The notes beneath the pieces were generated by a model. The model made no database searches, had not been told where the DNA came from, and saw nothing but the letters and a program-made list of their open reading frames with translations. Positions 26,761 through 36,354 of a DNA stretch of 64,000 nucleotides are shown in pieces. The position numbers and the translations under genes are program-made. Source of the DNA: Corella eumyota (lineage: Eukaryota > Chordata > Ascidiacea > Phlebobranchia > Corellidae); assembly GCA_963082875.1 (NCBI GenBank), contig OY720097.1, positions 15,694,501 to 15,758,500 of the forward strand, written 5' to 3'. The first letter of the stretch is position 1, and the number at the start of each line of letters is the position of its first letter.

Positions 26761-28297
26761 TTATAAGCTATTCCATCCGATTGTGTTTCCAAACCACTTT
26801 TTAGTCCATTCATAGGCAACAAACAAAGCACCGTTAGCTGGATAGGTTCGAACTACGCAAGGCAAAAGACCACTGTACAAAGCTCTGACTCCTATAAATA
26901 AATATTTTTACGTAAACAAATTTCAAAATATAGTGCGTTTTAAACAAGTGCGTTTTACCATAATGTTGAATTATGTGCTATACTTAATTTGAAAAAATTC
27001 AACATAATTTTTATCTATTTAATTATTACATTAATGTTTTACCTTCTGTGCGCAACACATGGGAAAAAGTTTTAATGAAACCAACTTGTTTTCCAGCTGC
27101 TGAAAGCACTTGGATGCGAGATTTTACAACATCAATCGGAAAAACCCCCACCCATAAAAACAAACCAGCAGTCCCACCAGCAAAAATTGTTCCCAAAACC
27201 CCTTTAAAAAGCATTAAAATGTTTAAATAAATTAATGTTTAAGAACAATATTATATGAAAGGTTTTTTTGTATTAATTATCTACATTAAAAAATATAATT
27301 AGAATTACCTATGTCATCCTTAGTTTTGCCGACGGGAGTAAGCATTGCTCTCGTAATTTCATAGCCATAGAAAAACAGAAAATAACCTGGCATTTCTCTA
27401 GCCCAAGTACTGGTCAAACCTGACATTGGTGATAATATGCCCTCAGTTTTGACCATGTTTCTTAAAATACCATAGGGTCCTCTGCAAGTACAAGTAGGTT
27501 TTTCCTTTTTAAATGTTAGCTTAAAAGTAAATAAACATATTTTAAAACTTGATAAATAACAAAGGGATATAGGAATACTAAACTAAATACTTTATTTTTA
27601 ATAAAAAATTGAAAAAAATTATAATACATATTCATAGTTTTCACTTTTCCAGTTTGTTGAAGTTCACTCATGGCTTGCATGCGACATTTGATAAGTTCTG
27701 TTGGACAGACTACAAGAGATGAGAATATGGAGCTCAAACTACCAGCTGTGGCATTTTCTACATTGCTTCATAATACAAAAATAAATAAGCTGAATGTTTA
27801 AGTCCTATAATTATTTCAGCAGTTTATTTAATATAGATGTTATGCATTTTTGTATGATTTGAAGAAAATCAGGTAATAAAATAATTGTTGACTTACGACA
27901 ATTGATCCAGAGGTTTGTGTTGAACAGAAGCCACCAACTTTTGCATATATCTTAGAGCAACAAACAAAACTGCATTCTCGGATACATTACAAACCAAAGC
28001 TGGTACAGAACCTTTATATAAACCTGCTATTCCATCAGTTTTAAGGGTTTGTCGAAAACAGTCAAATGTTCCCTTGTACAAATCAGGGAATGTTTGTAGT
28101 TTCACTTTGACTGTATCTAAAGGCTGGCCACAATACACACAAGCAGTTCCACCTGAAATAGTTAACAATGTAAATGAAAGAGTAGATGTTAAATTTAGTC
28201 CTATAGTAATTGACAATATGTTAAATATAAAGTTTAGTTGAAAAATACCAGCACTGCCAGCTACGAAGTTGGTTATAAATTCTTTGGCTGAGTTCAT
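26761..28297 (-). CDS. SLC25A15: Mitochondrial ornithine carrier SLC25A15 (ORC1)
   Basis: Inner-membrane carrier that exchanges cytosolic ornithine for mitochondrial citrulline, linking the urea cycle and arginine/polyamine metabolism. Six exons: 28249-28297, 27897-28152, 27628-27765, 27309-27481, 27043-27201 and 26761-26891. They total 906 nt, i.e. 301 residues, the length of human ORC1. The three mitochondrial-carrier signature repeats are visible: [10 protein letters not shown] (Pro27, Asp29, Lys32), [11 protein letters not shown] and [14 protein letters not shown]-specific blocks include [33 protein letters not shown] and [13 protein letters not shown]. The stop is TAA at 26761-26763. All exon phases agree. 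The ELF gene ends 298 bp upstream on the same strand, leaving little room for a separate promoter. Confidence 0.96.
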
Positions 28298-28594
28298 TTG
28301 ATTCTATTAGTGCTGATGTTAATATAACACCAACCTTAAATTAATTAAAAATTGCCTATTTATATATAAGCCTAAAAAAAACAAAATGTACTGTTTAAAA
28401 GAATACTTATACTGGTAGTGGTAGTGTTTAAACAACAACTTTTTAATAAAATTAAAATACTATGAAACATGCAAAAACAAATTAAGTATAGCACAACAAC
28501 AAATTATAGCCTTAACTGTTTTTAAAAATTTGGAATAACTATAGAAATGCAATTTGACAAAAAATTAAAATAACTAGTAGCATAAAAACATAGT

Positions 28595-31500
28595 TTAATT
28601 GTTGTTGTCACTTAATGTAAGTTGCACAATAGTAGTAGGTTGTGAGGCGATACTGTCAGTTGCAGTTGTGTTAATTATAGAATAATTTGTATTTTCCAAT
28701 GCTGAATCAGTTAAAAATTGATCTGCAACTTCATTGTTAGATGTATCTGGTGTTAATATAATTTGATCACCAGATACAGTCACTGTATAAGATATACTTG
28801 GATCTTTTGAGTTATCGCATGCTTTTGGTACAACCACACCAGCTTTACCTAATGTCGATGCAGGAAGGTTTAAAACATGTTTTTCTGGGCTTGGTGTTGC
28901 AAAACTGTCAACAAATTTCAGTCCTGTTTTATTTAAAATGTTGGTGTTGTCTCCTACATTCAAATTTCTTTGCTGCAGATTTGAGGAACTTCCCACAAAG
29001 CTAAGTGATTTTGAAATACTTGTTTTGGTGCCAATCATATGTTTAGACAAAATGTTTTTTGATAGTTTAACAGATGTTGGGGGCAGTGCAATAAATTTAC
29101 AATTTTGTTTTTTCTTGATCAGTTTTTTTAACAAAATGCTTGCAGGGGTTGCCATAGAAGAAGGTGCAGAAACAAAGTTCTAAAATAAATTTTAAAAATT
29201 ACTAATTTGCAGTCACTAAATGAAACATAATAATAATCATTATAAGAAAAACAATTTTTATATTTATTTAAAACAGCATACCTTTTTATGATTAGAAATT
29301 GGATCAAAACTTGGAACTTTAGGCACATCACCCTTTTGAGGAACCTAAAGTGTAAAAAGATGTTTAAGGTAAACCCTTGGTACTGTAAAAAAATTACCAC
29401 AAACTACTAAAAAAGCTTTATAAAATAAATACATACCCATGTATGATGGGAATGAACCCTTTTTGAGCCACCGCTTATTGTTATATTTTTCTTTTGTTCT
29501 TTTACTTCCAACAAGATATTATTTTTAACAATGGACGTTGTCAATTTACTGTGGTCTGACTCGCGAGCATCTTCTATTACACAAACAATATTTTTTCCTG
29601 ATTTTGATGTTATTTTACTCGTAGATTGTTTTGGGGGAAAACTTATTTCCTTTTCTGTTGTAATATTTGTAATATCAGGGTGGTTATGTTGTTTTAGTTT
29701 CCTAAAAACATGGTTATCATTTTCAACATACTCAGAGACTTCAGTTTCACTTTTATTTTGGCTGTCCAACATTTGGTTGCTATTGGTTTGGTTTTCATTT
29801 AAAAGAAGAACATGTTTTTGGGTCAAGTCCTCCAAGGTGTTGGAATCCACTTCAATCCAATGTTTTTGTGGTTGCGGTTGTTGTTGTACTGGATTATGCA
29901 TCATAGACATACCACCTAACATCACACTTGTTACATACCCCTCTGGAGTAACATGAATCACTTTTGGTTCGATTTTTGGGGCATGCCTAACAACGACATG
30001 ACCTCCTTGAAGAGATTTTGCGATTTCTGACAAAGCAGGTGCACCTTGAGACAGAGGAGGTACATCTGGCATTATTATATTTCTTTCACCACTTGGACAA
30101 GGCCAGTTGTTATTGTCAAGTATAATTGGTATTTTCTTTTCCTTCGGTCCAAATTCAGGAACACTTTCTGATATTATGTGAAAATTTTTGGGAAGTTTTC
30201 TATACTGGTAAGTCAGTCTGTGGCCATCAACTTTGCGCAGAATACCTCGTTGATAATAATACCTGTATTGTAAAAACACATTTTTAGTTAAAAAAGTCTT
30301 ATTCGCAATTCCATAATTACAATCAATATAGGTATATACATACACAGCAAAAAATCAAGCTAGGTTTACCAAACCTTTATATAACTTCCGACATACAAAT
30401 TTAAAAAAAAAATTGTTTATCAACCTTAAAGCTCTCCCCATGGTCTCATAATTCATTTCTGGTTTTTTCTTATGCTGACCCCATAACCAAGATACTATCC
30501 TTGAGTCTACAAGTTTAAATATTGCTCTGTTTACATCCACCCACTTTATATACTGGGGGCAGGTCACTGGGTCTTGAAGTAATGCCAGAAGGAATTCCCA
30601 AAGGTAGTAAGAATTACCTAAAAAATATATGCAAAGTAATTGTTTTAATAAAAAAATTAGAAAGATAAAAAATTAGGTCCTCAAGTCAAGACAAAAATGA
30701 TAAGCAGTAATAAAGTTTTAAAAATATAAATTATGTTTTTTTTAATTGTGCCAAATATTTTTAAAAACAAACTAACACATACCACCAGAAGACTTGCTAT
30801 CTGAATATGATGTGTATGTTTTGGCAATTTTTTGTCGTTTTCTTGGTATTTCTGTTTGACTAGCCGGATTATTTATAACTACATTGTCTTTAAAAACAGG
30901 TAAACTTGGTGAATCGACATTTTCAATTTCAACATTGGACATTGAACCTAAAAAAACCAACAACATAACTCTTATTATAACTTTTATCACAAAACTTTAA
31001 AACAGTTGTATTATTTATTTTTCTTTAATAATTTCTGCAACAAAAATATAGTATGTTAGATATTGAATTACTTTAGGTCTACACAGAAACTTACTTGTTT
31101 GTGCTGTTTCTTCATTCTGAAATATATACTGCAACTGGTTGTCGGTGGAATTAGAACCAGCATGTTTATGAGCAGCATTAAGTAACTGTAAATGTGCCCA
31201 CAACACAACACCATGAGGTATCCTTTCCTCAAACTCTGATTGACTGAACATGCACAATTCACGTCCATTAATATGTAAGTTCTTTAACTAAACAATTAAA
31301 AAAAGGTTACATAAATCTACTTGCATAATAAAATTCATTTAAAAACAATTTTAGTATTAAAAATAACATAATAGACCAGTTATAGCTAGGTATTACACTA
31401 ATTTGATTTTTTATGTTAAATTTTACAGACACTTGACCTCTCATATCTTACATTAACAGTGTCCAAGTTAAACTGACTGATCACATATTGCATCCATGAA

Positions 31501-34211
31501 AAAACACCTTCATCAGTCCAATCTTTTGGTGCAGTGGACAACAAATTTGCTAGTTTGTTAGCTAGGGGCTCATCTTGTACTATCACATCAACACTTCCCT
31601 CCACTTCAGTTACATCCTGTTAAATTATTTGTAAGCTCTAGTGCCATATGTTGCATAAAAAAAAAAATTTCAAAACATATATAGTGTTAATGATTATTAT
31701 ATCTGTTTATACAATGTCTTTTACGTAAATTTTTTGTGTAAAAGTGTTAAATTTCCCATTTTCACCATTACAGGAAATAAATAGCGAAAATATGCAACGG
31801 TAATACTAAAATTATCTTTGTTTTTTTTATTAAAAAATAAACAATTATTTTATTTACCACTATGTTTAGTTATTCTTTATTTTCGTAAAGTACCTTGTTG
31901 AACAGACTCGAATTAGTTGCATCACCAGAATAAATTCCTTGTGGAAGATTGATTATGTGACAAACTCCACTATTACTAATACTTGATTGACTAAAATCCA
32001 CTAAAAAATAGAATTTATTTTTTAAACAGTTATCTGTATGGCATGGTATATTATCAATTATTTAGTATTTTTTTATTTTTTTTTTTTTAATGTACAACTT
32101 CAAATTGTTTTTACAATAACACATAAATTATAAGTTTTCTACATAAAATTTCTAAGTAACCTAACAGTTACCTTCAACAATCTCATTTTCTGATTGGGGA
32201 TAAAACAAATTTTTTTGATTGGACCTAACAATATTGTGGGTTGTTGACTCAGAAGTACTTGCTAAGAAAATAAACAAAACCAACATTATAAAACTAGGGC
32301 AGTTAAATTTCAAATTGCAAAAACAATTATAAAACAATTTTCAAAACACAATACTATAAAGTTACAATAAAATCCGCAAAACATAAAAAATAAACACAAA
32401 ATTAAAATAATTAAAACACAGTTAAAACTCTTTTTTTATTATAGTTTTTTTAAATTATTATAGTTCAGTATGTTGCATTGCACCAAGCCCCTTTTCATAT
32501 AAACTTTCAATATAAGACCACAAATATTCTGGATCACCAACATTATCTCTTATCATATGCTTAAGCCCTATAGCCTGATCTGTACTTTGTCTATATTCCT
32601 CAATCCAACGATGTAAATTATCATTAGGTGGTACATCACCTATTGTGCCAACTGAGGGCTTGGGTACTGGGCAACTTAAATGAGAATGGGAAACTATTCG
32701 AGGAGTGATAAATAATCTGTTTTGAATATCATTTTGCAGTTTATGCATTTCTTCACATAGGTAGCATTCATAGCCTTCGATAAAATGATTTTGTCCATAA
32801 CTATTAGGTAACCATTGGCGCTGTTTTAAAGTTTTATACAAAACTGAGTCAGTGTTTAATCGGGCGTTTTTAAATGCAAGGTATTTTAAATATTCCTGGT
32901 CATTTCCATCTAAGAATTTTAAAAATTTTGCTAACTCTTCTGGTGATTTAAAATCATCAACCATTACAACAGAGTTATAATCTGGTGACCAGTCTCTTGC
33001 ACTGACAGAACCTTTATAAATAGGAACAGAACCAAGATGCAAAGGGCGAAATAATTTTTCTGTTACATAATCTTCACATATCGCATTTTCAAAGGCGATA
33101 TGAAACTTGTATTTACTTATAACAGAATAAAGTTCTTCATTATCCATTGTTGATGTATTCATCAGTTTTATATTATCAAAATCTTTGTTATTTAAACAAG
33201 CCCCATATGAGTCTATGTCAATAAATTTTCCTAACTCCTGGACATACCGATCACGATCTGATGGTACATCACAGTGAGATTGAAGATACATGATAGGTGC
33301 AAAACCTTGTTTTCTCATGTTGTTTTTCTGCATTATACCCACAGGTTGCCGAGATGTAAAATAGTCAATACTTGGAATATATTGTGTTGTGATCGGATAA
33401 TTTGAATTCCTCTTGAATGTTGATGAAAAGTTAAACAAATTTAACGCATCTTTGTGACTTAGCACAAAATTATTTTGAGGTGATTCTTCATGGAACAAAG
33501 CCCATAAGTGATTTCCCTTGCGAGGTAATGGAGCCTCGTATGCTCGAAAATCAGTTCCATAAATCAAAACACTTATTAATCTGGTATCATCATTTAATAT
33601 CTTTCGATTTTGAGTTGATAAACATGATAGCCCACTTTGTTTGCAAGTTACAGTAATCACATCAGTTTCTTTAGGTGCCTTCAGCAGATGAGGAAATAAG
33701 TTATCCTGCCACCATAAAATTGCTGGCATACTTTTATGATTTAAATGATGGTTCCTGCTATTGCTTTGTTTATCGTTTGCAGTTAAATATAAAGTGCCAA
33801 TTACAAATAAAACCGAGAATAAAAATGAACAGCTAACAAAGGCAACTACTTTAAAGTCATTTTGCATTTTTGCTCGTCGTTTTGACATAACGCACAATAG
33901 AAGTAAGCAAACTAAGTAGTATATTTGTAAAATAATATTAATATTTTATTAACAAAAAATTGTAATGAACTGCACCTTGCAACCTTAAAATCGTGTTATC
34001 GCAAATTCATGTAAACAAATTAAAATTTCAAAGTCGTTCTTGTTTACTTCCGGGTAAACAAGGAACTTCAATGGTTATCAGACATAACTTCAAATCCGAT
34101 GTTCAATTGAAATTTAAGCGTATTTTTTAATAAAAACTTACCTGCTTTTAATAATAATTCTATGCTAGTTGATGAAGTATTGTCAATATTGATTTGATTA
34201 GAAGAAAACAT
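28595..34211 (-). CDS. ELF1: ELF1/2/4-type ETS transcription factor with an N-terminal PNT domain
   Basis: Nuclear DNA-binding factor recognising GGAA sites. Ten exons: 34142-34211, 32172-32261, 31894-32000, 31452-31616, 31095-31287, 30783-30947, 30425-30617, 29437-30262, 29282-29344 and 28595-29179. They total 2457 nt (818 residues) with matching phases. The ETS domain (about residues 268-350) is of ELF1/2/4 class: [59 protein letters not shown] basic [10 protein letters not shown] stretch before it resembles the ELF1 nuclear-localisation region. Unusually, residues about 115-190 form a PNT domain. The C-terminal half (over 400 residues) is Ser/Thr/Gln/Asn-rich and looks like an activation region. 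Exon 1 is assigned by its ATG, GTAAGT donor and compatible phase; intron 1 contains the FUT gene. This looks like the single pre-duplication orthologue of ELF1, ELF2 and ELF4. Confidence 0.9.
30185..30617 (-). other. ETS DNA-binding domain exons of the ELF gene
   Basis: Exon 7 (30425-30617) and the start of exon 8 encode the winged helix-turn-helix. The intron splits the recognition-helix segment at the conserved Arg codon of GRALR/YYY. The two base-contacting Arg residues of ETS recognition helices are represented by GRALR and the following YYYQRG. It is class-specific to ELF1/2/4 through [11 protein letters not shown] and YYYQRGIL. Confidence 0.95.
31160..31545 (-). other. PNT (Pointed/SAM) domain exons of the ELF gene
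   Basis: The 3' part of exon 4 and 5' part of exon 5 encode [20 protein letters not shown] then [20 protein letters not shown] and [12 protein letters not shown]. The order of [16 protein letters not shown] and LWAHLQLL is the canonical five-helix PNT signature. It most resembles GABPA (ISGRELCSLNQEDFFQR, LWSHLELL). PNT domains mediate protein-protein contacts and can carry kinase docking sites. Confidence 0.88.
32435..32440 (-). promoter_or_regulatory. Poly(A) signal AATAAA of the nested FUT gene
   Basis: TTTATT on the plus strand, about 17 nt beyond the FUT TAA stop. A near-absent 3' UTR would let the nested transcript end before ELF exon 2 (32261). Confidence 0.6.
32458..33897 (-). CDS. 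FUT11: FUT10/FUT11-type fucosyltransferase (GT10, POFUT3/4-like), intronless
   Basis: Type II membrane GT10 enzyme. Vertebrate FUT10/FUT11 have been reassigned as protein O-fucosyltransferases of EMI domains (POFUT3/4) acting in the ER. One 479-residue open frame. Short basic cytosolic tail, membrane anchor at about residues 16-38, then the catalytic domain. Family blocks are [14 protein letters not shown] (113-126), [18 protein letters not shown] (205-222) and the fucosyltransferase motif [20 protein letters not shown] from residue 269, ending VPIYKG. It is closer to FUT11 than FUT10 at several of these sites. The C-terminus is HTEL, a KDEL-like retention signal. Other starts at Met4 and Met11 are possible. 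It lies wholly inside ELF intron 1, same strand, with its own poly(A) signal 17 nt after the stop. Confidence 0.95.
   Translation of the reverse strand: MCVMSKRRAKMQNDFKVVAFVSCSFLFSVLFVIGTLYLTANDKQSNSRNHHLNHKSMPAILWWQDNLFPHLLKAPKETDVITVTCKQSGLSCLSTQNRKILNDDTRLISVLIYGTDFRAYEAPLPRKGNHLWALFHEESPQNNFVLSHKDALNLFNFSSTFKRNSNYPITTQYIPSIDYFTSRQPVGIMQKNNMRKQGFAPIMYLQSHCDVPSDRDRYVQELGKFIDIDSYGACLNNKDFDNIKLMNTSTMDNEELYSVISKYKFHIAFENAICEDYVTEKLFRPLHLGSVPIYKGSVSARDWSPDYNSVVMVDDFKSPEELAKFLKFLDGNDQEYLKYLAFKNARLNTDSVLYKTLKQRQWLPNSYGQNHFIEGYECYLCEEMHKLQNDIQNRLFITPRIVSHSHLSCPVPKPSVGTIGDVPPNDNLHRWIEEYRQSTDQAIGLKHMIRDNVGDPEYLWSYIESLYEKGLGAMQHTEL
34041..34060. promoter_or_regulatory. FOX-ETS-FOX inverted repeat upstream of FUT
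   Basis: TGTTTAC, then TTCCGG, then GTAAACA: two perfect forkhead consensus heptamers in inverted orientation flank an ETS core (ACTTCCGG). It lies about 144 bp upstream of the FUT ATG and 82 bp inside ELF intron 1, so it is a candidate FUT promoter element. A further GGAA follows immediately (AAGGAAC). Confidence 0.6.
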
Positions 34212-34619
34212 TCCTATAGTTAGCTAAAGTAATCTTAAATTGACAGTCAACATAATTTCTCATGCTTCCGAGTCGAAAGGTTATATAAATTGCCACCATG
34301 CGGTTTAGTTATTTTTCTATATATTATTTATTGTGTTGTGAGAAAAAAAAATGTGTAAATAATTTTTTTATTTTAATATAGGAAAAATATTTATTTTAAA
34401 CTATCCGTCACTTTAAAAAAATCAATAACGTATTTTTTAAATGTGAAGAGATAATAAAGTAACAATCATCACTTAGTTCACAACTTTGCAGTTCTGCACA
34501 TGTGTTTTGTTTACTGAAAGAGTCATTATAAATTATCATATTTAAATATTGTTTTGTTGTAGATTGTTAAAAAAATTCTCTAAATTATTTTGTATAAAAT
34601 ATTTAATTAAATTAAAAAA
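34212..34619. promoter_or_regulatory. Shared divergent promoter region between ELF and EIF2B3
   Basis: Only 408 bp separate the ELF ATG (minus) from the EIF2B3 ATG (plus). A polypyrimidine tract ending TTGTTGTAG at about 34552-34560 could be a 3' splice site for a leader exon (cis or trans) 59 bp before the EIF2B3 start. No TATA box stands out beyond general AT-richness. A small ATG frame at 34297 (plus, CCACCATG context) looks like a possible upstream ORF. Confidence 0.55.
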
Positions 34620-35969
34620 ATGGAATTTCAACCTATTATAATGGCTGGCGGTTGTGGTACACACATGCCAGAGATGACCAATTCTATACCAAAGCCCTTA
34701 CTACCAATAGGAAATCGACCAATGATATGGTATCCAGTCAACATGTTAGAAAAAGCTGGATTTAATGAAGTAATTGTAATTACATTAAGTTCTATAAAGG
34801 CCCAAATTGACCATATTTTAAAGGAATTTAAAATCAAAGTGAAATTATTTGGTATTAATGAGGATCAAGATATTGATACTGTAGATTCCCTTCGATTAAT
34901 TAAAGACGAAATTGTATCTGATCTTCTTGTGATAAGTTGCGACTTGATTTCAGATTTGCCACTACATCGACTGGCAGATATTCATCGAATACATGATTCA
35001 ACTATTACCATGCTTTTGGCCCCGGCACGACCAATATTGGAAACACTACCAGGATCTAAATTAAAAAAGAAAGAGCAACAAAAACAGAGAGAATTTGTTG
35101 GTATATCAACTATAAACCAAGTTGACCCAAGAGTTTTATTTCTAATAAACGAAGCTGATCTGGAAGATGACACTCTACCAATAAAACAAAACATGTTGTT
35201 CAATTTTCCCCGCTTTCAAATACGAACTGATCTTCATGATGCTCATATTTACTTGATAAAAAAAAGTATTTTAAATTATATTGTTCACAATAAATCAAAA
35301 AGCTCGTTACGGAGTGAATTACTGCCATACATTGTTAACAAACAATTTGCGAAAGTTAAAAAAAAGTCAACTGAAAGTTTAGAAGAGCCGAAAAAAGTGG
35401 ATCTTAATGACATATTTTCCTATGTGAACAATGATGACGAAAAGGGGTTTATTTTTGATTTGAGTCTTACCACACAAAAAGTAAATAAAAATTTATTATC
35501 TTGTTATGCGTTTTTATATGAGGATGGTCTTTGTATAAATGCTAACACAATGTCCAGCTATGTCGAAGCAAATAGAATTGTATCCAAGCCTGAATCAAGC
35601 TTTATAGAAGAGGAAAAAAGAATTCACCAGAATGCTGAAATTAAGGAAAAGGCTCAGGTAGGGGCAGATTCCGTAGTAGGAGAAAAAACTGTTATTCAAG
35701 AAAAAAGCTCTGTGAAGAGATCGATTATTGGCAGAGAATGTTCAATTTCATCATTTGTTAAAATATCCAACTGTGTTATTATGGATAAGGTTGTTATTGA
35801 AAACAACTGTAACTTACAAGGATGCGTTATTTCAGAAGGAGCCAAAATCGAAGAAAATGCAGAGTTAAAGGACTGTTTTATTGGTTATCGTCAAGTTGTG
35901 GAAAAGTCTGCAAACCTGTATAAAGAATCTGTTGCTGACACAAGATCAGTTATGATGGAATTTGATTAA
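34620..35969 (+). CDS. EIF2B3: Translation initiation factor eIF2B subunit gamma
   Basis: Catalytic-subcomplex subunit of the cytosolic decameric eIF2B, the guanine-nucleotide exchange factor for eIF2. One 449-codon exon (human 452 residues, many exons). The N-terminal nucleotidyltransferase-like domain (1 to about 240) shows MEFQPIIMAGGCGTHM, NSIPKPLLPIGNRPMIWYPV, DSLRLIKDE and LVISCDLISDLPLHRLAD. The C-terminal left-handed beta-helix (about 335-440) shows hexapeptide repeats such as GADSVVGEKTVI, KRSIIGRECSI and LQGCVISEGAKIEENA. The pyrophosphorylase-like Arg is His at residue 15; this position is already degenerate in the family (human GGGSRM). The start is the first in-frame ATG and aligns with the human N-terminus. 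Stop TAA at 35967-35969. Lack of introns contrasts with its intron-rich neighbours. Confidence 0.97.
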   Translation: MEFQPIIMAGGCGTHMPEMTNSIPKPLLPIGNRPMIWYPVNMLEKAGFNEVIVITLSSIKAQIDHILKEFKIKVKLFGINEDQDIDTVDSLRLIKDEIVSDLLVISCDLISDLPLHRLADIHRIHDSTITMLLAPARPILETLPGSKLKKKEQQKQREFVGISTINQVDPRVLFLINEADLEDDTLPIKQNMLFNFPRFQIRTDLHDAHIYLIKKSILNYIVHNKSKSSLRSELLPYIVNKQFAKVKKKSTESLEEPKKVDLNDIFSYVNNDDEKGFIFDLSLTTQKVNKNLLSCYAFLYEDGLCINANTMSSYVEANRIVSKPESSFIEEEKRIHQNAEIKEKAQVGADSVVGEKTVIQEKSSVKRSIIGRECSISSFVKISNCVIMDKVVIENNCNLQGCVISEGAKIEENAELKDCFIGYRQVVEKSANLYKESVADTRSVMMEFD

Positions 35970-36354
35970 ATTCTTATTAAAATATCTAAAGTTGCAAAAA
36001 GATGTTAAGTGTGCTTGCTTGATGTTTATAGGGGTGAAATAATTTTTTTTTTTTTTTTTTGAATGTAATTGTTTATTGAAAGAACTGCTTGTGTGAAAAT
36101 ACAGCTTAACAAATAAGAAATAATGTAAAAAAATGATATAGCTACTGAAAACAAAATTAACAAAGAACCACAGTGTTTTAGCAGTATGTTATAAAAATAA
36201 AGAAATTACATCACTTAAATAACATTATTAAACCATGTGACTGCTTTAATTGCAAAAATATAAACAGGGCAATCAGTAAAAAAACAAAATAAGAAAAAAT
36301 AATCTATTTATAAATATTTAAGTATAAAACCAAAAACACCGAAATTGCAACATT
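35970..36354. other. Overlapping convergent 3' UTRs of EIF2B3 and CRAMP1
   Basis: EIF2B3 (plus) and CRAMP1 (minus) converge over 385 bp. Candidate poly(A) signals: ATTAAA near 35976 and AATAAA at 36196-36201 for EIF2B3; TTTATT at 36072-36077 (AATAAA on minus) for CRAMP1, followed after 11 nt by an 18-nt A run on the minus strand (36043-36060). If the distal signals are used the transcripts overlap in antisense. Confidence 0.6.

Noticed and set aside
29531-29956. 141-codon open frame on the plus strand
   Set aside because: It is fully antisense to the long ELF exon (29437-30262), whose sense frame is conserved and phase-matched. Hydrophobic composition is as expected from reading the complement of Gln/Asn-rich codons.
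34297-34380. Short ATG frame in CCACCATG context upstream of EIF2B3
   Set aside because: Fewer than 30 codons with no conserved content. Kept only as a possible upstream ORF in the promoter entry.
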